DNA of 64,000 bases. It comes from Scleromatobacter sp039920745 (GTDB lineage: Bacteria > Pseudomonadota > Gammaproteobacteria > Burkholderiales > Burkholderiaceae_C). Under the pieces are notes generated by a model. The model saw only the letters and a list, made by a program, of their open reading frames with translations. It was not told where the DNA came from and ran no database searches. The DNA is taken from assembly GCA_039920745.1 (NCBI GenBank), contig JBDSDD010000022.1:1-64000 (forward strand), read 5' to 3'. The translations under genes were made by a program, and so were the position numbers. Shown here piece by piece: positions 8,451-17,746 of the stretch (positions are counted from its first letter, which is position 1; each line of letters starts with the position of its first letter).

Positions 8451-9035
8451 ATGACCCGCCTTCCAACCAACCGCGCTGCCTGGATCCCGCTCACGTTGAC
8501 CGGGCTGCGCGCTGCGCTGGCGCCGGTCATGGTGCTGCTCGCGCTCGCTTGGCCACTGCCTTGGGCGTTCGGCGCGTGCCTCGTCGCGGCCTTCCTCTCC
8601 GACGTGTTCGACGGCGTCGTCGCGCGCCAGCTCGGCGTCGCCACGCCCGGGCTGCGCCGCCTCGACAGCATCGCCGACTCGATCTTCTACGTCGGCGCGC
8701 TGTTCGCGGCCTGGCACCTGCACCCGTCGGCCTTGCGCGACCACGCCGCCGCGCTGGTCGTGTTGGGCGTGCTGGAGGTCGCTCGCTACGCGTTCGACCT
8801 GCGCAAGTTCGGCAAGGAGGCGAGTTATCACATGTGGTCGTCCAAGCTGTGGGGCGTCGCGTTGTTCGTCGGCTTCGTCGCGCTGCTGGCGTTCGGCGAG
8901 GAGCACTGGTTCGTGGCGGCCGCGATCTGGATCGGCATCGCGGCCGACATCGAAGGCCTGGCGATCTCGTTCACGCTGGATGCGTGGCGCAACGACGTGC
9001 CGACGATCTGGCACGCACGGCGGCTGCGCGGCTGA
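8451..9035 (+). CDS. CDP-alcohol phosphatidyltransferase family membrane protein
   Basis: This 194-residue membrane protein has about five hydrophobic helices. It carries the family signature: SDVFDGVVARQLG, then LRRLDSIAD, matching D-x2-DG-x2-AR...D-x3-D, which binds CDP and two metal ions. Relatives transfer a phosphoalcohol from a CDP-alcohol in phospholipid synthesis. The substrate cannot be told from sequence; it is shorter than PgsA or PssA homologues with extra helices. It is divergent from the kynB operon. Confidence 0.85.
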   Translation: MTRLPTNRAAWIPLTLTGLRAALAPVMVLLALAWPLPWAFGACLVAAFLSDVFDGVVARQLGVATPGLRRLDSIADSIFYVGALFAAWHLHPSALRDHAAALVVLGVLEVARYAFDLRKFGKEASYHMWSSKLWGVALFVGFVALLAFGEEHWFVAAAIWIGIAADIEGLAISFTLDAWRNDVPTIWHARRLRG

Positions 9036-9112
9036 ATCGTCATTGATCGAACGGCGCAAGATTCTTGTGCGTGCACGCCAGCGCGACCACCGCCAGCCCG
9101 ACGGCCAGCGGC

Positions 9113-10744
9113 TTACGAAGGCGCGACGTCAGTGCGGGCGTCCGGAACAGCCTTGCGGGCCGCCTCGCTGGCTTCGGTGTCGGTTGGCCCGTTCCAGCGC
9201 ACGACCGTGACGGTGCACAACGACTCGGCCACCACCGTCGACGACACGCTGCCGAGATAGCGCCGCAGCAGAGAGTTGCCGCGCGCGCCCATCACGATGT
9301 GGTCGACCTGGTTGCGGCGCGCGAAGTCCACCAGCGCGTCGGCCGGATCGGGCGCCTCGAGCACGTGGAACGTGAGCCGGCCGTCCTCGAGGTTGAGCGA
9401 CTTGCTGATCGGGCGCGCCCAGTGCTTGAGGCTGACCAGTTGCTTGACGTGCAGGCTTTTTCCCGTGTGGTCGGTCAGCGCGTCAGTGCCGATGCGGGCG
9501 ATGCGCATCACGCTGACGCAGGCCAGGCGCGCGCCCGGCTCGGTCAGCACGATGCGGCGCACCGTCTCGCGCAACTGATCGAGCAGTTCGGCCGACGCGT
9601 TGTCGACGTCCACCGCCGCCATCACGATGCTGCTGCGGTTGAGGACTTCGGTGGCCGACGGTGCGGCCTCCTGCGGCTCGGCGCCGAGCGCGAAGAACCA
9701 GCGCTTGAGGCGCGTCCACTGGCTCGAGCGCACCATGCGTTCGGCGCGCCGGGTGAGCACGATCTGGTCGGGCTGCTGCAGGTCCAGCGCGAGCTGCGCG
9801 GCCGTCTGGTAGCGCTTGTCGGGCTGCACCTCGAGGCACTTGAGGATCACCTCCTGCAGCCAGGGCGGACAGTCGGGGCGCAGCACGCGCGGCGGGATCG
9901 GGTCGATCCAGAGGCGCTTGCGCAGTCCGCGCACCGAAGTCGGCGCGCCGAACGGGCGCTCGCCGGTGGTGAAGTGGTAGAGCATCACGCCGAGCGCGAA
10001 GAGATCGCTGCGCGGGTCGTGGCGGACGAACTGCACCTGCTCGGGCGACATGTAGGGCCCGGTGCCCATCGGCAGCGAGAACTCCTCTTCCAGCAGGTCG
10101 GGCAGGTGCTCGTGGCGCGACAGGCCATAGTCCACCAGCACGGCCGCGCCGTCGGGGCGGAACATGATGTTGCTGGGCTTGATGTCCAGGTGCACCACGT
10201 GCTGGCGGTGCAGGTCGTGCAGCGCGGTGGCCACGCGGATGCCGATCTCGGTGACTTCGTCGAGCGCCAGCGGCGCGTGCTCGAGGCGCGGCCGCAGCGT
10301 CTCGCCCGCGATGTGATCCATCACGATGAAGGGCTGGCGCGTGAAGTCGCCGCGCGCGATGTAGCGCGGCACGTGCTGGCCGGTCAGGGCCGGCATGATC
10401 ATCTGCTCGACCTCGTAGCCGACGATCGTGGCCGGATCCTCGCCACCCTTGATGCGCGGCACCTTCATGATCAGTGGCGGCTCGTCGGCGACCGGCGCGG
10501 GCTGGCCTTCGGCATCGACGCGGCTGACGCGCCACATGCTGGCCATGCCGCCCTGGTGCAGGCGCTTCTCGAGCAGGAAGCCGTCGACGACCGCGCCGCG
10601 CTCCAGGGGCGGCGCGATGCCACCGATGTCGTGCCAGTCGCGTCCGCCGCGCGAGCCTCCGCCACCGCCGGAGTTGAACGCGCCGCTCGAACGCACCGTG
10701 CCGGATCGTTGAGGCGGCGACGCTTTCTTTGGCGGTTGACTCAC
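9113..10744 (-). CDS. Ser/Thr protein kinase fused to a universal stress protein domain
   Basis: The 543-residue cytoplasmic protein starts with a glycine/serine-rich tail (1-45). A Hanks-type kinase domain (about 50-330) follows, with a glycine-rich loop at about 61-68, Lys94 (IMKVP), catalytic loop HLDIKPSN (Asp187), DYG instead of DFG (Asp205) and SPEQ in place of APE. The residue before the catalytic Asp is Leu, not Arg, so it is a non-RD kinase. Residues about 370-520 form a universal stress protein domain ending in HIVMGARGNSLLRRYLGSVS, the nucleotide-binding G-x2-G-x9-G(S/T) type. There is no membrane anchor or PASTA repeat. It starts 3 bp after the phosphoesterase stop. Confidence 0.9.
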   Translation of the reverse strand: MSQPPKKASPPQRSGTVRSSGAFNSGGGGGSRGGRDWHDIGGIAPPLERGAVVDGFLLEKRLHQGGMASMWRVSRVDAEGQPAPVADEPPLIMKVPRIKGGEDPATIVGYEVEQMIMPALTGQHVPRYIARGDFTRQPFIVMDHIAGETLRPRLEHAPLALDEVTEIGIRVATALHDLHRQHVVHLDIKPSNIMFRPDGAAVLVDYGLSRHEHLPDLLEEEFSLPMGTGPYMSPEQVQFVRHDPRSDLFALGVMLYHFTTGERPFGAPTSVRGLRKRLWIDPIPPRVLRPDCPPWLQEVILKCLEVQPDKRYQTAAQLALDLQQPDQIVLTRRAERMVRSSQWTRLKRWFFALGAEPQEAAPSATEVLNRSSIVMAAVDVDNASAELLDQLRETVRRIVLTEPGARLACVSVMRIARIGTDALTDHTGKSLHVKQLVSLKHWARPISKSLNLEDGRLTFHVLEAPDPADALVDFARRNQVDHIVMGARGNSLLRRYLGSVSSTVVAESLCTVTVVRWNGPTDTEASEAARKAVPDARTDVAPS

Positions 10745-10747
10745 GTT

Positions 10748-11494
10748 CTAGACCCCTTCGGCGAGACGCGCCGCCAGCCGTTCGGGCAGGCCCGCCGCGC
10801 GGATCTTGGCCGAGGCGCTCTCGTGGTCGTAGGGTACACGGTGGTACGTGATCCGTTGAGCCGCGGGCTCGAACATCGCGTAGCAGGCGGCGGGATTGCC
10901 GTCGCGCGGCTGGCCGGCGGAGCCGGGGATCACCAGCCATTGGCGATAGCCCGGCAGCGGGATCGGCACCTCGGGTGTGGGCGTGAAGTCGCCGGCCTTG
11001 CCGGTGGCGCCGAGGTGGTACAGGCGCGGCTCGTGGACGTGGCCGCAGAAGGTGTAGTGGCAGGAGGTGGCGTGGATCGAGCGCACGGCGTCGGCGCGGC
11101 CCTGCACGTACTCCCACTGGCTGGGCGCGAACGCGTTGGCGTGCACGTAGAGGCGATCCTCGCGCTGCACCTGGAAGGGCAGGGCGGCGAGAAAGTCGAG
11201 CTGGCCGGGGTCGAGCTGGGCCCGGGTCCAGTCGATGACCATGCGGGCCTCGGTGCGCATCTGCGGCGTACTGCCGATGACGGCGGCCTCGTCGTGGTTG
11301 CCGCAGACGGCGGCGGCGCCGGCGTCCACCATCTCGCGCACCTGGTCGACGACCCAGGCCGGGTCGGCGCCATACCCGACGAAATCACCCAGGAATGCCC
11401 ACTCCGTGGCGCCTTGCGCGCGGGCGTGGGCGAAGACGGCCTCGACGGCTTCCCGGTTGGCATGCAGGTCGGTCACGACCGCGATCTTGGTCAT
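10748..11494 (-). CDS. Calcineurin-like metallophosphoesterase
   Basis: The 248-residue enzyme has the metallophosphoesterase motifs in order: DLH (TDLHANREA), GDFVGYG, GNHD, and GHVH (FCGHVHEP). It most resembles the YfcE/ApaH-like soluble group, which hydrolyse phosphodiesters or phosphoproteins with a dinuclear metal centre. An in-frame ATG at 11521 would add nine residues; 11494 is chosen because MTKIAVVTDLH is the usual family start. It forms a two-gene operon with the downstream kinase, suggesting but not proving opposed activities. Confidence 0.85.
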   Translation of the reverse strand: MTKIAVVTDLHANREAVEAVFAHARAQGATEWAFLGDFVGYGADPAWVVDQVREMVDAGAAAVCGNHDEAAVIGSTPQMRTEARMVIDWTRAQLDPGQLDFLAALPFQVQREDRLYVHANAFAPSQWEYVQGRADAVRSIHATSCHYTFCGHVHEPRLYHLGATGKAGDFTPTPEVPIPLPGYRQWLVIPGSAGQPRDGNPAACYAMFEPAAQRITYHRVPYDHESASAKIRAAGLPERLAARLAEGV

Positions 11495-11698
11495 CTTGGA
11501 TTCATAGGTGTCAGTGGTCATGTTGCCAGCAGTCGCCGACAGCTCCCGTACGGGAATACGCAAGCCCCACTGTCTCATGGGACAGTGGAAATCCCGCAAT
11601 CGGTTACGCGTTCTCCCACGGCCAGGCATTTTCACGGCGAGAATCCATGTCGACGGGCGCCCCGGCGCATCCCTTCCCCTTCGGTCACGAGAGCATCC

Positions 11699-13882
11699 AT
11701 GTCCCGACACCTGCACCTCAACCCGTTGGTGGCCGCGCTTGTCGCAGCCTTGCTGCTCAGCGCCGCTGCCCCGGCCTCGGCTGCCAAGCCGCCTGGGGCC
11801 CGTGGCGTCATCCTGGGCGTTGACGGCAAGGTCTACGTGCACGCCAAGGTCTGCGTCGACCATAACGGCAACGCGCGCTGCGACGGCAACGAGGCGGCGG
11901 TGTTCTCGGGGCCGGACGGCAAGTTCAAGCTGCCCGGCACCGGCGTGGTCGTCGCCGAGATCGGCAAGGGCTCGTTCCTGGTCGACGAGGCCGCGCCTAC
12001 CAAGGTGGCCGTCACGCGGGCGCTCGTGCTGCGCGCGCCGGAGAGCGGCGTCGCCGGCCCGCGGTCGGTGGGGCCGCTGTCCAGCGAGCTGCAAGCAAGC
12101 GTCGATGCCTTGGGCAAGGACGGCACGCTGGCTGACGCCGAAAAGCAGTTGCGCGCGCGCCTGGGTCTGTCCGACACCGACGTGGACAGTACCGCCGCCG
12201 GCTCGATCGACTTCCTGTCAGGCACCGACCCCGCCAAGCGCGCGCTGCTGGTCGCCGAGCAGAACGCCGTGATGGACCGCATCGCCAGCGCCGTGGCCGA
12301 CAGCGGCAAGAAGGACGACCTCGCCGCCGCGCTCGCCAGCCGCCTCGCCCTCGACCGCATCGCCAACATCGTCGTGATCTACGCCGAAAACCGCAGCTTC
12401 AACAACCTGTTCGCCAACTTCCCCGGAGCGACCGGCGTGCCGGCGGCCAAGCCGACCAGGAAGAAGGGCGCCGCGAGCGCGTTCGCGCCGCAGAAGGACC
12501 GCGACGGCAGCGTGCTGGACAAGCTGCCGCCGACCTGGGGCGGCCTGACCGCGGCCGGCCAGCCGGTCACGGTGACGCAGGCGCAGACCACCAACGTGCT
12601 GCCCAACGCGCCGTTCCAGATCGACTCGACGACGCCTGCGTGGGGCGCACCGGTCGTCAACAACACCATCGTCACGCGCGACCTGGTCCACCGGTTCTAC
12701 GAGAACCAGATGCAGATCGACGGCGGCCTCAACGACAAGTTCGCCGCCTGGGGCGACGCCGGCGGCCTCGTCATGGGCTACTTCGACGGCAGCCGCACTG
12801 CGATGTGGAAGGTGGCGCGCGACTACACGCTGGCCGACCGCTTCTTCCAGGGCGCGTTCGGTGGTTCGTACCTGAACCACCAGTACTTGATCTGTGCGTG
12901 CGTGCCGGTCTACCCGGACGCGGACACGAACCCGGCCCATCCGTCGATCAGCGTGCTGCGCACCGATGCCGACGGCAAGTTCACGCCAGACCTCGCGCTG
13001 GCCGACAACTCGCCGCCTTCCGCGCTGGCCGGCCCGCCGGTGTTCAAGAAGAGCGGCAACCTCACGCCCAAGGACTACTTCGGCGACGGCACGTTCCACA
13101 GCGTCAACACGATGCAGCCGCCGTACCAGCCCAGCTACAACCCGCCGACGCCCGACGACACCGCGGGCCTTTACGCCACCCCGGCCGAGCCGACGACGCT
13201 GCCGCCGCAGACGCTCGCCACCATCGGCGACCTGCTCAACGTCAAGCGCGTTTCGTGGGCCTGGTACGCGGGTGGCTGGAACGCCTCGTCGGCTGATCGC
13301 ACCAAGGTCTACGACGGCGATTCGGGCGATTTCCAGGCGCACCACCAGCCGTTCAACTACTACGCGTCGCTCGACCCCAAGACGCACGCCGCCGACCGCG
13401 CCGCGCACCTGAAGGACTACGCCGACCTGGTGGCCGATGCCGCCGCCGGCAAGCTGCCGCCGGTCGCGTTCTACAAGCCGATCGGCAAGGACAACGAACA
13501 CCCGGGTTATGCCAGCGTGGCCGAAGGCGACGCGCACATCGCCGCCCTGGTCGCCAAGCTGCAGGCCAGCCCGCAATGGGCCCACATGCTGGTGGTGGTG
13601 ACCTACGACGAGAACGGCGGCCAATGGGACGAGGTGGCCCCTCCCAAGGGCGACGTCGCCGGCCCCGGCACGCGCATCCCGGCGATGATCATCTCGCCGT
13701 TCGCCAAGCGCGGCTTCGTCGACCACACGCCGTACGACACGGCCTCCGTGCTGCGCTTCATCACGCACCGCTGGTCGCTGCCGGTGCTGCCGGGCATCGC
13801 GCTGCGCGACTCGTCGCTGGTGTCGCATGGCCTGCCGGCCATGGGCGACCTCACGTCCGCGCTCGAGCTCCGCGCGCGCTGA
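11699..13882 (+). CDS. Secreted acid phosphatase/phospholipase C-type phosphoesterase
   Basis: The 727-residue protein has a signal peptide (about 1-28, ending APASAA). A short N-terminal segment contains DHNGNARCDGNE, a dockerin/EF-hand-like Ca2+-binding pattern in a carboxypeptidase-regulatory-like fold. The phosphoesterase domain begins around 220 with VVIYAENRSFNNLF. Later motifs are GGSYLNHQYLICAC and VVVTYDENGGQWDEV, typical of the AcpA/phospholipase C superfamily. It probably cleaves phosphate esters in the periplasm or outside the cell. A dihaem peroxidase gene follows after 22 bp. Confidence 0.85.
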   Translation: MSRHLHLNPLVAALVAALLLSAAAPASAAKPPGARGVILGVDGKVYVHAKVCVDHNGNARCDGNEAAVFSGPDGKFKLPGTGVVVAEIGKGSFLVDEAAPTKVAVTRALVLRAPESGVAGPRSVGPLSSELQASVDALGKDGTLADAEKQLRARLGLSDTDVDSTAAGSIDFLSGTDPAKRALLVAEQNAVMDRIASAVADSGKKDDLAAALASRLALDRIANIVVIYAENRSFNNLFANFPGATGVPAAKPTRKKGAASAFAPQKDRDGSVLDKLPPTWGGLTAAGQPVTVTQAQTTNVLPNAPFQIDSTTPAWGAPVVNNTIVTRDLVHRFYENQMQIDGGLNDKFAAWGDAGGLVMGYFDGSRTAMWKVARDYTLADRFFQGAFGGSYLNHQYLICACVPVYPDADTNPAHPSISVLRTDADGKFTPDLALADNSPPSALAGPPVFKKSGNLTPKDYFGDGTFHSVNTMQPPYQPSYNPPTPDDTAGLYATPAEPTTLPPQTLATIGDLLNVKRVSWAWYAGGWNASSADRTKVYDGDSGDFQAHHQPFNYYASLDPKTHAADRAAHLKDYADLVADAAAGKLPPVAFYKPIGKDNEHPGYASVAEGDAHIAALVAKLQASPQWAHMLVVVTYDENGGQWDEVAPPKGDVAGPGTRIPAMIISPFAKRGFVDHTPYDTASVLRFITHRWSLPVLPGIALRDSSLVSHGLPAMGDLTSALELRAR

Positions 13883-13904
13883 CGCACGGGCACGCGGGCG
13901 CTTG

Positions 13905-15179
13905 ATGCGACGCGCACGCGCAGCGATCGGTGTGGCGCTGGGCCTGGGCCTGGCGGCCGCGCTCGCCAGGGAGATCGAGCCGGCGCCGCGCGTGTACGGC
14001 GACCGGCCGAGCGTCGAGCAACTGACGACGCTGGGTCGCGCGATGTTCAACGACCCACGCCTGTCGGCCGACGGCCAGCTGGCGTGCGCCAGTTGCCATG
14101 ATCCGGCCACCGCGTTCGGCCCGAACGCCCGCACGCCCAGTCCGTTTGCCGGCGACGACCCCGCCCGCGACGGCACGCGAGCGATCCCGTCGCTGCGCTA
14201 CGCCCAGTTCGCCGGCCGCTTCAGCGAGCACACCACGGACGACGAGGAAACCCACGGTGTCGACGGTGGCCCCACCGGCGGCCTCACGTGGGACGGCCGC
14301 GCCGACACGGCCCGCGCGCAGGCGCGCATCCCGTTGTTCGATGCGCGCGAGATGGGCAACGCCGACGCGGCCGCGCTCGCCCGCCGGGTCGCCGCCGCGC
14401 CGTACGCCGCGCAGTTCCGCCAGGCCTTCAGCGCGCCGGGCCGCGACGTTTTCGACTCTCCCGCGCAGGTGGTGGACTGGGTGGCGCTGGCCTTCGAGGT
14501 GTTCGAGCAGGCCCCCGAGTTCGCGCCGTTCGACAGCCGCTACGACCGTTGGCTGGCCGGACGGGCGACGCTGTCGCCGGCCGAGTTGCGCGGGCTGGCG
14601 CTGTATCGCGATGCCACCAAGGGCAATTGCGACACGTGCCATCCGAGCAGGCGCGCCAGCAACGGCCGCGCGCCGTTGTTCACCGACGCGGGCTTCATTG
14701 CGGTGGGCGCGCCGCGTCGCGCCGGGCTGCCTCCATTCGCGGCCTCGTCGGTGTCCGCGACACTGGCCTCGCAGGCGCGCGGCGCGCAAGTGGACCTCGG
14801 GCTGTGCCGCTCGGGCCGCGTCGGCCTCAGCGACGACGCGAGCTTCTGCGGACGCTTTCGCACGCCCACGCTGCGCAATGTGGCGCTGCGCAGGAGCTTC
14901 TTCCACAACGGCTCGGTACGCACGCTGCGCGACGCCGTGGCGTTCTATGCGACGCGCGACACCGACCCTGCGCGTTGGTACCGGCGCCGCGCAGACGGCA
15001 GCGTGCAGGCCTACGACGACCTGCCCGTGGACAGCGTGCGGTACGTCAACCGTGAGATCCCGTTCGAGCCAATGCCTGACGGTCGGCCGCGATTGGGTGA
15101 ACAGGACATCGACGACATCGTCGCGTTCCTGCGCACCGTCACCGACGCCGACGCGGTAGACGGCTCGTCAAGCCGGTGA
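13905..15179 (+). CDS. Dihaem cytochrome c peroxidase / MauG-family protein
   Basis: The 424-residue exported protein has an N-terminal hydrophobic signal (AIGVALGLGLAAALA) and two c-type haem sites, CASCH and CDTCH. The MauG/CcpA layout is visible: LGRAMFNDPRLS at the start, FRTPTLRNVALRRSFFHNGS towards the end, and a C-terminal DDIVAFLRTVT helix. These enzymes reduce peroxide or oxidise protein substrates in the periplasm. The start lies 22 bp after the phosphoesterase, so the two are probably co-transcribed; similar pairs may act together in a secreted oxidation/phosphate system, which is inference. Confidence 0.88.
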   Translation: MRRARAAIGVALGLGLAAALAREIEPAPRVYGDRPSVEQLTTLGRAMFNDPRLSADGQLACASCHDPATAFGPNARTPSPFAGDDPARDGTRAIPSLRYAQFAGRFSEHTTDDEETHGVDGGPTGGLTWDGRADTARAQARIPLFDAREMGNADAAALARRVAAAPYAAQFRQAFSAPGRDVFDSPAQVVDWVALAFEVFEQAPEFAPFDSRYDRWLAGRATLSPAELRGLALYRDATKGNCDTCHPSRRASNGRAPLFTDAGFIAVGAPRRAGLPPFAASSVSATLASQARGAQVDLGLCRSGRVGLSDDASFCGRFRTPTLRNVALRRSFFHNGSVRTLRDAVAFYATRDTDPARWYRRRADGSVQAYDDLPVDSVRYVNREIPFEPMPDGRPRLGEQDIDDIVAFLRTVTDADAVDGSSSR

Positions 15180-15183
15180 CTCC

Positions 15184-16497
15184 TCAGTGCGCCGAGGTCT
15201 TGATCGCGCTCGCCGCCCCCACCGCGACGAACTGCCCATTGAGCCAGCCAACGTTGAAGAGCGCGGCTGCGCCGGCCTCGTCACGGATGTGCCAGTGGGT
15301 GCCGTCCTTGCTGGTCTCGATGCCGTTGTCGCCGACCACGACGATCTCGCCGGAGGCCGACACGGCCACCGAACGAAGGGCTCCTGTGAGCACGGACGTC
15401 GTGACTGGAACCCACACGTAGCCGTCCGCGCTGGTCGCGATGTTGGCGTTGTCGCCGACGACGATGAAACCCGTGCCGGTGTAGGCGAGGCCGTGCAGGT
15501 TCACGCCGCTTCCCCCCACGACCACCACCTGGCTCGAAGCCCAGGCGCTGCCATCGTTGCTGACCGCGATGTAGCCAGCGTCGCCGGCGACCACGTACTT
15601 GGGCGCCGCATACACGCCCGCATTGAAAGTTCCGGCGCCCGGGATGGTCGTCAGCGTCGCCCACGTGTGGCCGTCAGCACTGGTGTAGAGATGGCCGCCT
15701 TCGCCCAGGCCGACGAAGTGGTTGCTGGCGATCAGGCCATGCAGCGGGGTGGTGACCGCGGGCGTGGCGGTCATCGTCCACGTCACGCCGTCGGTGCTGG
15801 TGGCGACCGCGCTGGTCGACGTGCTGTACGGCGCCGGCGAGATCGAGCCTGCGGCGACCAGCGTTCCGCCCACGTGCGCGATGGCGCGCGCGTTGAAGTG
15901 GTCGGTGACCACGCCCGAGGACAGCACCGTCGCCGCCGTCCACGTCGTCGCGTCGGTACTGGTGAGGGCGGCGCCCGTATCGGACACGGCGACATAGTGG
16001 CCCGCGGCGTAGTCGCTCGCCTGCAGCGTGCCCACCGGCGTCGCCACGACGTTGCTCCAGTTCAGGCCGGCGATGACCAGGGACGACAGCGACAGCGAGA
16101 CCGATTGCGTCGTCGCGCCGGTGATACTGGCGGAAACAATTACCGTCGCGTCGGCATCGAAGTCTTCCGAGTCCGGCGGCGTGTACGTGATCACGTTGCC
16201 GCTGGTCGAACTGAGCGTGCCCGCTCCGCTGAGCGTCCAGGTGGGCGTGGCGGTGCTGCCGGTGACGACCGCGTTGAGCGTGATCGCGGCGCCATTCGGG
16301 GCCGTCGTCGTCGCCGAGGGAGTCACGCTGATCGAGGCCGACGGCGTGGGGGCCGGCGCCGGGGCTGGCGGGGGCGTCAGCGGGGCGGTCGGCGAGCCGC
16401 CGCCTCCCCCACCGCAGGCCGTCAGCACGAGTGGCAACGCCGCGACGGCGCCATAGAGTCGCAGCCACGCTGCATCTGAGCCGGGTTTTCTGGTCAT
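15184..16497 (-). CDS. Lipoprotein with BNR/sialidase-like repeats
   Basis: The 437-residue product has a lipoprotein signal (PLVLTACGGGGGG, lipidated Cys about residue 30), then a proline/alanine-rich linker. An immunoglobulin-like segment (SISVTPSATTTAPNG) comes next, followed by repeats of a T-S-x-D-G-x-x-W motif (TSTDGVTW, TSADGHTW, TSKDGTHW). Such repeats form a beta-propeller. It is probably outer-membrane or surface anchored; ligand unknown. The start at 16497 has AAAGGA just upstream. It converges on the peroxidase gene with a 4-bp gap. Confidence 0.8.
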   Translation of the reverse strand: MTRKPGSDAAWLRLYGAVAALPLVLTACGGGGGGSPTAPLTPPPAPAPAPTPSASISVTPSATTTAPNGAAITLNAVVTGSTATPTWTLSGAGTLSSTSGNVITYTPPDSEDFDADATVIVSASITGATTQSVSLSLSSLVIAGLNWSNVVATPVGTLQASDYAAGHYVAVSDTGAALTSTDATTWTAATVLSSGVVTDHFNARAIAHVGGTLVAAGSISPAPYSTSTSAVATSTDGVTWTMTATPAVTTPLHGLIASNHFVGLGEGGHLYTSADGHTWATLTTIPGAGTFNAGVYAAPKYVVAGDAGYIAVSNDGSAWASSQVVVVGGSGVNLHGLAYTGTGFIVVGDNANIATSADGYVWVPVTTSVLTGALRSVAVSASGEIVVVGDNGIETSKDGTHWHIRDEAGAAALFNVGWLNGQFVAVGAASAIKTSAH

Positions 16498-16681
16498 GGC
16501 AGATCCTTTGAGTACGGCGCTCGACCGTGAGCTCCACAGCGACCCCTGGGGCATTCGTTGTGCCCATCCGTGGCACATTGGGGTTTGTTTGGAGACGGCG
16601 CGCCGACGCGCTTCGGGCGGAGTCGATCTCAGGTCCGGCCCATGAACGAGATCTACATCGGCACCGACAACCCAGCAGAAC

Positions 16682-16792
16682 ATGCCCACGCACTGGTTCG
16701 ATCTGCTGCCGCATTCGCACGTCGTACTCGATGACGCGATCGCGCAGGGCGCGCTGTTCTACAACCTGCTCGAGGACAACCGAGCGGCCTGA
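16682..16792 (+). pseudogene. Short ORF or gene fragment, 36 codons
   Basis: The frame encodes MPTHWFDLLPHSHVVLDDAI, then QGALFYNLLEDNRAA, with codon usage like the neighbouring genes. I do not recognise it. It could be a tiny gene or the tail of a truncated one; an overlapping ATG at 16642 opens a different frame that stops early. It lies between two minus-strand genes. Confidence 0.3.
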
Positions 16793-16813
16793 GTTCGGCC
16801 CCCGGTCTGGCGC

Positions 16814-17746
16814 TCAGCCGATGCGTCCGAGCAAGAGGAACTCCATCAACGCCTTCTGCACATGCATCCGGTTCTCGGCCTCGTCCCACACCACGGATTG
16901 CGGCCCGTCGATGACCTCGGCGGTCACCTCCTCGCCGCGGTGCGCTGGCAGGCAGTGCATGAACAGCGCGTCCGGCTTGGCGACAGACATCATCCCGGCG
17001 TCGACGCACCACTTCTCGAAGTCGACCAGGCGGCGCTCGTTCTCGGCCTCGTAGCCCATGCTCGTCCACACATCGGTGGTGACGAGGTCGGCGCCGCGGC
17101 AGGCGTCGAGCGGGTGGTCGAACAGCTTCACGCACGCGGTGTTCTTGACGCCGGCGACGGCCGGGTCCACTTCGTATCCGCTGGGCGTGCTCACGTGCAG
17201 CGTGAAGCCGAGCACGTCGGCCGCCTGCAGCCAGGTGTTGGCCATGTTGTTGCCGTCGCCCACCCAGGCCACGGTGCGGCCCGCGATGGCGCCGCGCTGC
17301 TCGATGAAGGTGAAGATGTCGGCCAGGATCTGGCACGGATGGAACTCGTTGGTGAGGCCGTTGATGACCGGCACGCGCGAGTGCGCCGCGAACTTCTCGA
17401 TCTTGGTCTGCTCGAAGGTGCGGATCATCACGATGTCGACCATGCGGCTGATCACGCGTGCGCTGTCCTCGATCGGCTCGGCGCGGCCCAGCTGGCTGTC
17501 GCCGGTGGTCAGGTTCACCACCGAGCCGCCCATCTGGTACATGCCCGCCTCGAAGCTCACGCGGGTGCGCGTGGAGGCCTTCTCGAAGATCATCGCCAGC
17601 GTGCGGTCGACCAGCGGCTGGTACTTCTCGTAGTTCTTGAAGCGCTTCTTGATTTCCTTGGTGCGCTCGAACAGGTAGGCGTATTCCTGGGCGCGCAAGT
17701 CCTTGAACTGCAAGTAGTGCTTCATCAGCGTGTCGCCCGGCTTCAT
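16814..17746 (-). CDS. argF: Ornithine carbamoyltransferase
   Basis: The 310-residue cytoplasmic enzyme makes citrulline from ornithine and carbamoyl phosphate in arginine synthesis. Hallmarks are the carbamoyl-phosphate site STRTR (in FEKASTRTRVSF), NEFHPCQILAD, and the ornithine-binding FMHCLPAHRGEE. The ATG at 17746 overlaps the argD stop (ATGA) and has GGAG at good spacing; a second ATG at 17725 (MKHYLQF) matches the start of many homologues. It is translationally coupled to argD. Confidence 0.96.
   Translation of the reverse strand: MKPGDTLMKHYLQFKDLRAQEYAYLFERTKEIKKRFKNYEKYQPLVDRTLAMIFEKASTRTRVSFEAGMYQMGGSVVNLTTGDSQLGRAEPIEDSARVISRMVDIVMIRTFEQTKIEKFAAHSRVPVINGLTNEFHPCQILADIFTFIEQRGAIAGRTVAWVGDGNNMANTWLQAADVLGFTLHVSTPSGYEVDPAVAGVKNTACVKLFDHPLDACRGADLVTTDVWTSMGYEAENERRLVDFEKWCVDAGMMSVAKPDALFMHCLPAHRGEEVTAEVIDGPQSVVWDEAENRMHVQKALMEFLLLGRIG

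Noticed and set aside
9065..11698. Very long plus-strand frame upstream of the phosphoesterase
   Set aside because: It runs antisense to the kinase and metallophosphoesterase genes with no recognisable domain; only the part from 11699 onward is the real secreted phosphoesterase.
12218..14176. Long minus-strand frame across the phosphoesterase and peroxidase
   Set aside because: No domains and strongly biased composition; the plus strand carries two well-supported genes.
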